NCBI GenBank assembly: GCA_938041635.1 | Contig: CALIAD010000117.1 | Location: 1 to 9,495 of the forward strand | Reading direction: 5' to 3' | Length of the DNA: 9,495 nucleotides | From: an uncultured Atopobium sp. | Lineage (GTDB): Bacteria > Actinomycetota > Coriobacteriia > Coriobacteriales > Atopobiaceae | Shown here: positions 7,177 through 9,495 of the stretch, piece after piece | Layout: every line of letters starts with the position of its first letter | Numbering within the stretch: the first letter of the stretch is position 1 | Made by a program: the position numbers and the translations under genes | The notes under the pieces: model-generated | Databases searched by the model: none | Seen by the model: only the letters and a program-made list of their open reading frames with translations | Told to the model about the DNA's origin: nothing

Positions 7177-7686
7177 ATGGCGAGAAAAACGGCAAAGGTT
7201 CAAAAGACAAATGCAATGAGGGAGCTTGATGCTGCCAATATTGCTTACGAGTTCCAATCTTATGAGGTAGACGAAGACGTTCCCTCTGGAGAGTTGGGTA
7301 CTCATATTGCAGAGATGCTTGGAGAAGATCCAGACGCTGCATTCAAAACGCTTGTCTGCGTATCTTCAAGCGGAGAGCATGTAGTATGCTGCATTCCTGT
7401 AGACCAGGAGCTTGATCTTAAAAAGGCTGCAGCGGCATCCGGTCAAAAGAACCTTTCCATGCTGCCTGTTAAAGAGCTTGAGGGTTTAACAGGTTATGTT
7501 CGTGGTGGCTGCACTCCCGTTGGTATGAAAAAGCAGTTTCCCACTATAATTGACGAGACTGCTCAGCTTTTTGAGCTCATTCATATCTCTGGTGGAAAAC
7601 GTGGACTCAGTTTGACGCTTTCTCCAGAAGATCTAGCTTCATTTGTATCGGCTACGTTTGCAGATATTGTTCGCGAGGTGCACTAG
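7177..7686 (+). CDS. ybaK: YbaK/EbsC-family Cys-tRNA(Pro)/aminoacyl-tRNA deacylase
   Basis: A complete 169-residue protein of the YbaK/EbsC branch of the ProX/INS superfamily. YbaK hydrolyses mischarged Cys-tRNA(Pro) in trans, working with prolyl-tRNA synthetase in translation proofreading. Visible family features are the catalytic lysine K57 in AAFKTLVC, the segment DLKKAAAASGQKN (about 80-92), the loop GYVRGGCTPVGMKK at 106-119, and HISGGKRG at 136-143 near the C-terminus. All are at the expected places and the length is normal (about 155-170). Related INS-superfamily enzymes differ in amino-acid preference, so deacylation of Cys-tRNA(Pro) is the best guess rather than proven. The ATG lies one base after the uvrA TAA and has no strong ribosome binding site, pointing to translational coupling with uvrA. 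Its own 3' end holds the ribosome binding site and start of murJ. The functional link with uvrA is not obvious. Confidence 0.93.
   Translation: MARKTAKVQKTNAMRELDAANIAYEFQSYEVDEDVPSGELGTHIAEMLGEDPDAAFKTLVCVSSSGEHVVCCIPVDQELDLKKAAAASGQKNLSMLPVKELEGLTGYVRGGCTPVGMKKQFPTIIDETAQLFELIHISGGKRGLSLTLSPEDLASFVSATFADIVREVH
7675..7680 (+). promoter_or_regulatory. ribosome binding site that fixes the GTG start of murJ
   Basis: GAGGTG, inside the end of the ybaK-like gene, is 5 nt before the GTG at 7686. The first in-frame ATG, at 7707, has no purine-rich site before it. The GTG is therefore the better start, and the long acidic N-terminus appears to be translated. Confidence 0.7.
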
Positions 7687-9495
7687 TGGCATATCAGCCC
7701 AAACATATGCGACTTTCAGCAGAGTCCTCCGATGGAACTCTGTCTGAAGAAACTCTTAGCAAGGCTCTTGATCAGACTTTTGAAGAACCTCCTGTAGTTG
7801 ACAACATTGTTGTCCCAGAGACGTTTCATCAACCAATCGAGGATGAAGCGTTTGAGCAGATTGTAAGCCAGAAGCTTGAAGAAGTTGCTGCTGAGGAGAA
7901 TGGCTTAGCAGTAGAAGATGCTTTTGCTACAGAGGACAGCTTCGTTTCAAACAGCTCTTATAGTGAAGAAGCTTCTGAGGAAGAGGATGCCTCAAAACAG
8001 AAAGATTTGGGCCGTTCTACCTCTATGATGAGCGTGCTTGTTCTGATTAGCCGTATTACGGGTTTCTTAAGAACTTGGGCTCAGGCATTTGCTATGGGTG
8101 CAACCGTTCTTGCAAGCTGCTATTCCATTGCAAACACCCTTCCCGACCAGCTCTATGAGCTTGTTGGTGCGGGAATGCTCACCACAGCTTTCTTGCCGGT
8201 ATATCTTTCTATTAAGAAAAAAGTTGGACAGGATGAGGCAAATGCCTATACCTCTAACTTGCTTTCCATTGTTGTTGTCGCAACTGGACTTGTTGCGGTT
8301 CTAGGCTTCTTCTTTGCCGCAGAGGTGGTGTATACACAGTCCTTCTCGGCAGGTGCTGATTTTGACCCAACGCTGGCAGTGTACTTCTTTAGGTTCTTTG
8401 TTATTGAGGTTATGCTGTATTGTTTCTCCACCATTTTCTCTGGTGTTTTGAATGCAGAGCGAGACTATCTCTGGCCAGCCGCAGCTCCTATCTTTAATAA
8501 CTTTGTGACTACGGCATCGTTCTTTGCGTATGCTTTCTTGGTTAACACTAATCCTGAGCTGGGCCTTCTTATTCTTGCACTGGGAAATCCCCTGGGTGTC
8601 TTAATTCAGGTTCTGATTCAGGTTCCGTCACTTAAGCGCAAAGGGATTAAGCTCTCGTGGAGAATTAACCTCAAAGATCCCGCACTTAAAGAGACGCTTA
8701 AGATTGGTGCACCTGCTCTGATTGTTGTGGTTGCCACGTTTGTAACCATGTCGGTGCAGACAAGCTCACAGCTCAGCGTTTCCGCGTCTGGTGCATCCAT
8801 TGCGGCGTACGCTCGCCTTTGGTATACGCTGCCCTATTCTATTTTGACGGTGCCTATTACCACGGCCCTCTTTACGGAGCTGTCCGATAGCTGGGCAAAA
8901 GAGAATATGGATCAGTTCAAGAAGGACTTTAAGCACGGTATTAACCAGATTCTTTTCTTTACCGTACCGTTCATGATGTATCTGATGATCTTCTCGATGC
9001 CCCTTGTCTCTATTATTGGAGCAAGCAAGTTCACTGAAGATCAGCTGCTGTTAACCCAGCAATTCTTGATTGGTCAGTCTTTAGCCCTGCCTCTGTATGG
9101 CATTGGTATGTACCTGCAAAAAGTCTGTTCTGCTATGCGTCGCATGACGCTCTATGCTGTTTCGGCAACGCTCGGTTCTGTTGTACAGGTTTTGGTGCTG
9201 CTGGCGGGCACTTCTCACTTTGGCATGATGTTTGTAGCAACTACCTCGGCTATCTTCTACGTGGTCATTGACACCATTATGTTGATTAGCCTGCGTAAGC
9301 ACCTTGGTCAGATTGGACTTAAGTCCATGGTGTTTGCGTTTGTTCGCTCAATTCTTTTTGGCCTTGCAGGATCGGCGGCGGCACTTCTGATTATGGTGGG
9401 TCTGCGCATTGTTATTGGCGTGCCAGATGGACGAGCACTCTACGGCGTGCTGTATTGCATCTTTGCAGGTATTCCAGCTGTTTTGGTTACCTATG
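7686..9495 (+). CDS. murJ: MurJ (MviN) lipid II flippase with acidic N-terminal extension, 3' end cut
   Basis: Open from the GTG at 7686 to the right edge, 603 codons without a stop. From about residue 110 it is a polytopic membrane protein of the MOP superfamily, MurJ/MviN type, which moves lipid-linked peptidoglycan precursor across the cytoplasmic membrane. The first helix (about 112-134) carries R123 and R129 in ISRITGFLRTW, equivalent to E. coli R18 and R24. R377 in AAYARLWYTLP matches R270. By my hand alignment the E. coli D39 and R52 positions are S144 and Y157, in CYSIANTLPDQLYELVGAG. Residues 1-107 are hydrophilic and acidic: 28 Asp/Glu against 6 Lys/Arg, with a run SEEASEEED near 93-101. 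They look disordered and cytoplasmic. The membrane core seen here is about 490 residues against a usual 500-520, so only the last helix or so is missing. The start overlaps the ybaK stop by one base (TAGTG). No C-terminal pseudokinase as in mycobacteria can be judged, because the end is outside the window. Confidence 0.93.
   Translation, partial: MAYQPKHMRLSAESSDGTLSEETLSKALDQTFEEPPVVDNIVVPETFHQPIEDEAFEQIVSQKLEEVAAEENGLAVEDAFATEDSFVSNSSYSEEASEEEDASKQKDLGRSTSMMSVLVLISRITGFLRTWAQAFAMGATVLASCYSIANTLPDQLYELVGAGMLTTAFLPVYLSIKKKVGQDEANAYTSNLLSIVVVATGLVAVLGFFFAAEVVYTQSFSAGADFDPTLAVYFFRFFVIEVMLYCFSTIFSGVLNAERDYLWPAAAPIFNNFVTTASFFAYAFLVNTNPELGLLILALGNPLGVLIQVLIQVPSLKRKGIKLSWRINLKDPALKETLKIGAPALIVVVATFVTMSVQTSSQLSVSASGASIAAYARLWYTLPYSILTVPITTALFTELSDSWAKENMDQFKKDFKHGINQILFFTVPFMMYLMIFSMPLVSIIGASKFTEDQLLLTQQFLIGQSLALPLYGIGMYLQKVCSAMRRMTLYAVSATLGSVVQVLVLLAGTSHFGMMFVATTSAIFYVVIDTIMLISLRKHLGQIGLKSMVFAFVRSILFGLAGSAAALLIMVGLRIVIGVPDGRALYGVLYCIFAGIPAVLVTY

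Noticed and set aside
1..9495. tRNA or rRNA genes, CRISPR repeats, insertion sequences, attachment sites, phage or defence genes
   Set aside because: Coding sequence with recognisable housekeeping families fills nearly all of the window, and the two gaps (118 and 155 bases) show none of these.

Overview
The window reads as an ordinary stretch of bacterial chromosome of intermediate GC content, densely coded, with no mobile elements, RNA genes or CRISPR array that I can see. Protein features suggest a member of the Actinomycetota, most plausibly the Coriobacteriia (Atopobium/Lancefieldella/Olsenella-like). The reasons are the style of the UvrA, the MurJ with a long acidic cytoplasmic N-terminus and an actinobacterial-type second helix, the gene density and the moderate GC. 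This taxonomic placement is inference from recall, not from a search.

Layout: the left 3.5 kb is a leftward operon. In order of transcription it holds mrp (P-loop NTPase, iron-sulfur cluster carrier type), an HI0933/BaiN/YhiN-type flavoprotein, and a COG2509-type FAD-dependent dehydrogenase that runs off the left edge. The last two are separated by a single base and the first two by 45 bases. A 118-base divergent promoter region (3546-3663) separates this operon from a rightward gene for a YhcH/YjgK/YiaL-family (DUF386) cupin-like sugar protein.

A 155-base intergenic region (4126-4280) follows. It contains a 15-bp hairpin with a T-rich tail (likely terminator), a good -10 box, a LexA-box-like dyad overlapping that hairpin, and a second small hairpin just before the next gene. 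Then comes a rightward, very tightly packed set: uvrA (excision repair damage sensor), ybaK/ebsC-type aminoacyl-tRNA deacylase (one base after uvrA) and murJ (lipid II flippase, GTG start overlapping the ybaK stop codon), which is cut by the right edge.

Functionally the window joins cofactor/redox chemistry on the left (Fe-S carrier plus two flavoproteins) with DNA repair, translation quality control and cell-wall precursor export on the right. I did not find a clearly new defence or mobile system. The most useful second looks are the dyad/hairpin in the uvrA leader, the Cys-to-His change in the first UvrA zinc module, the acidic MurJ N-terminal extension with changed cavity residues, and the mrp-flavoprotein-flavoprotein operon.
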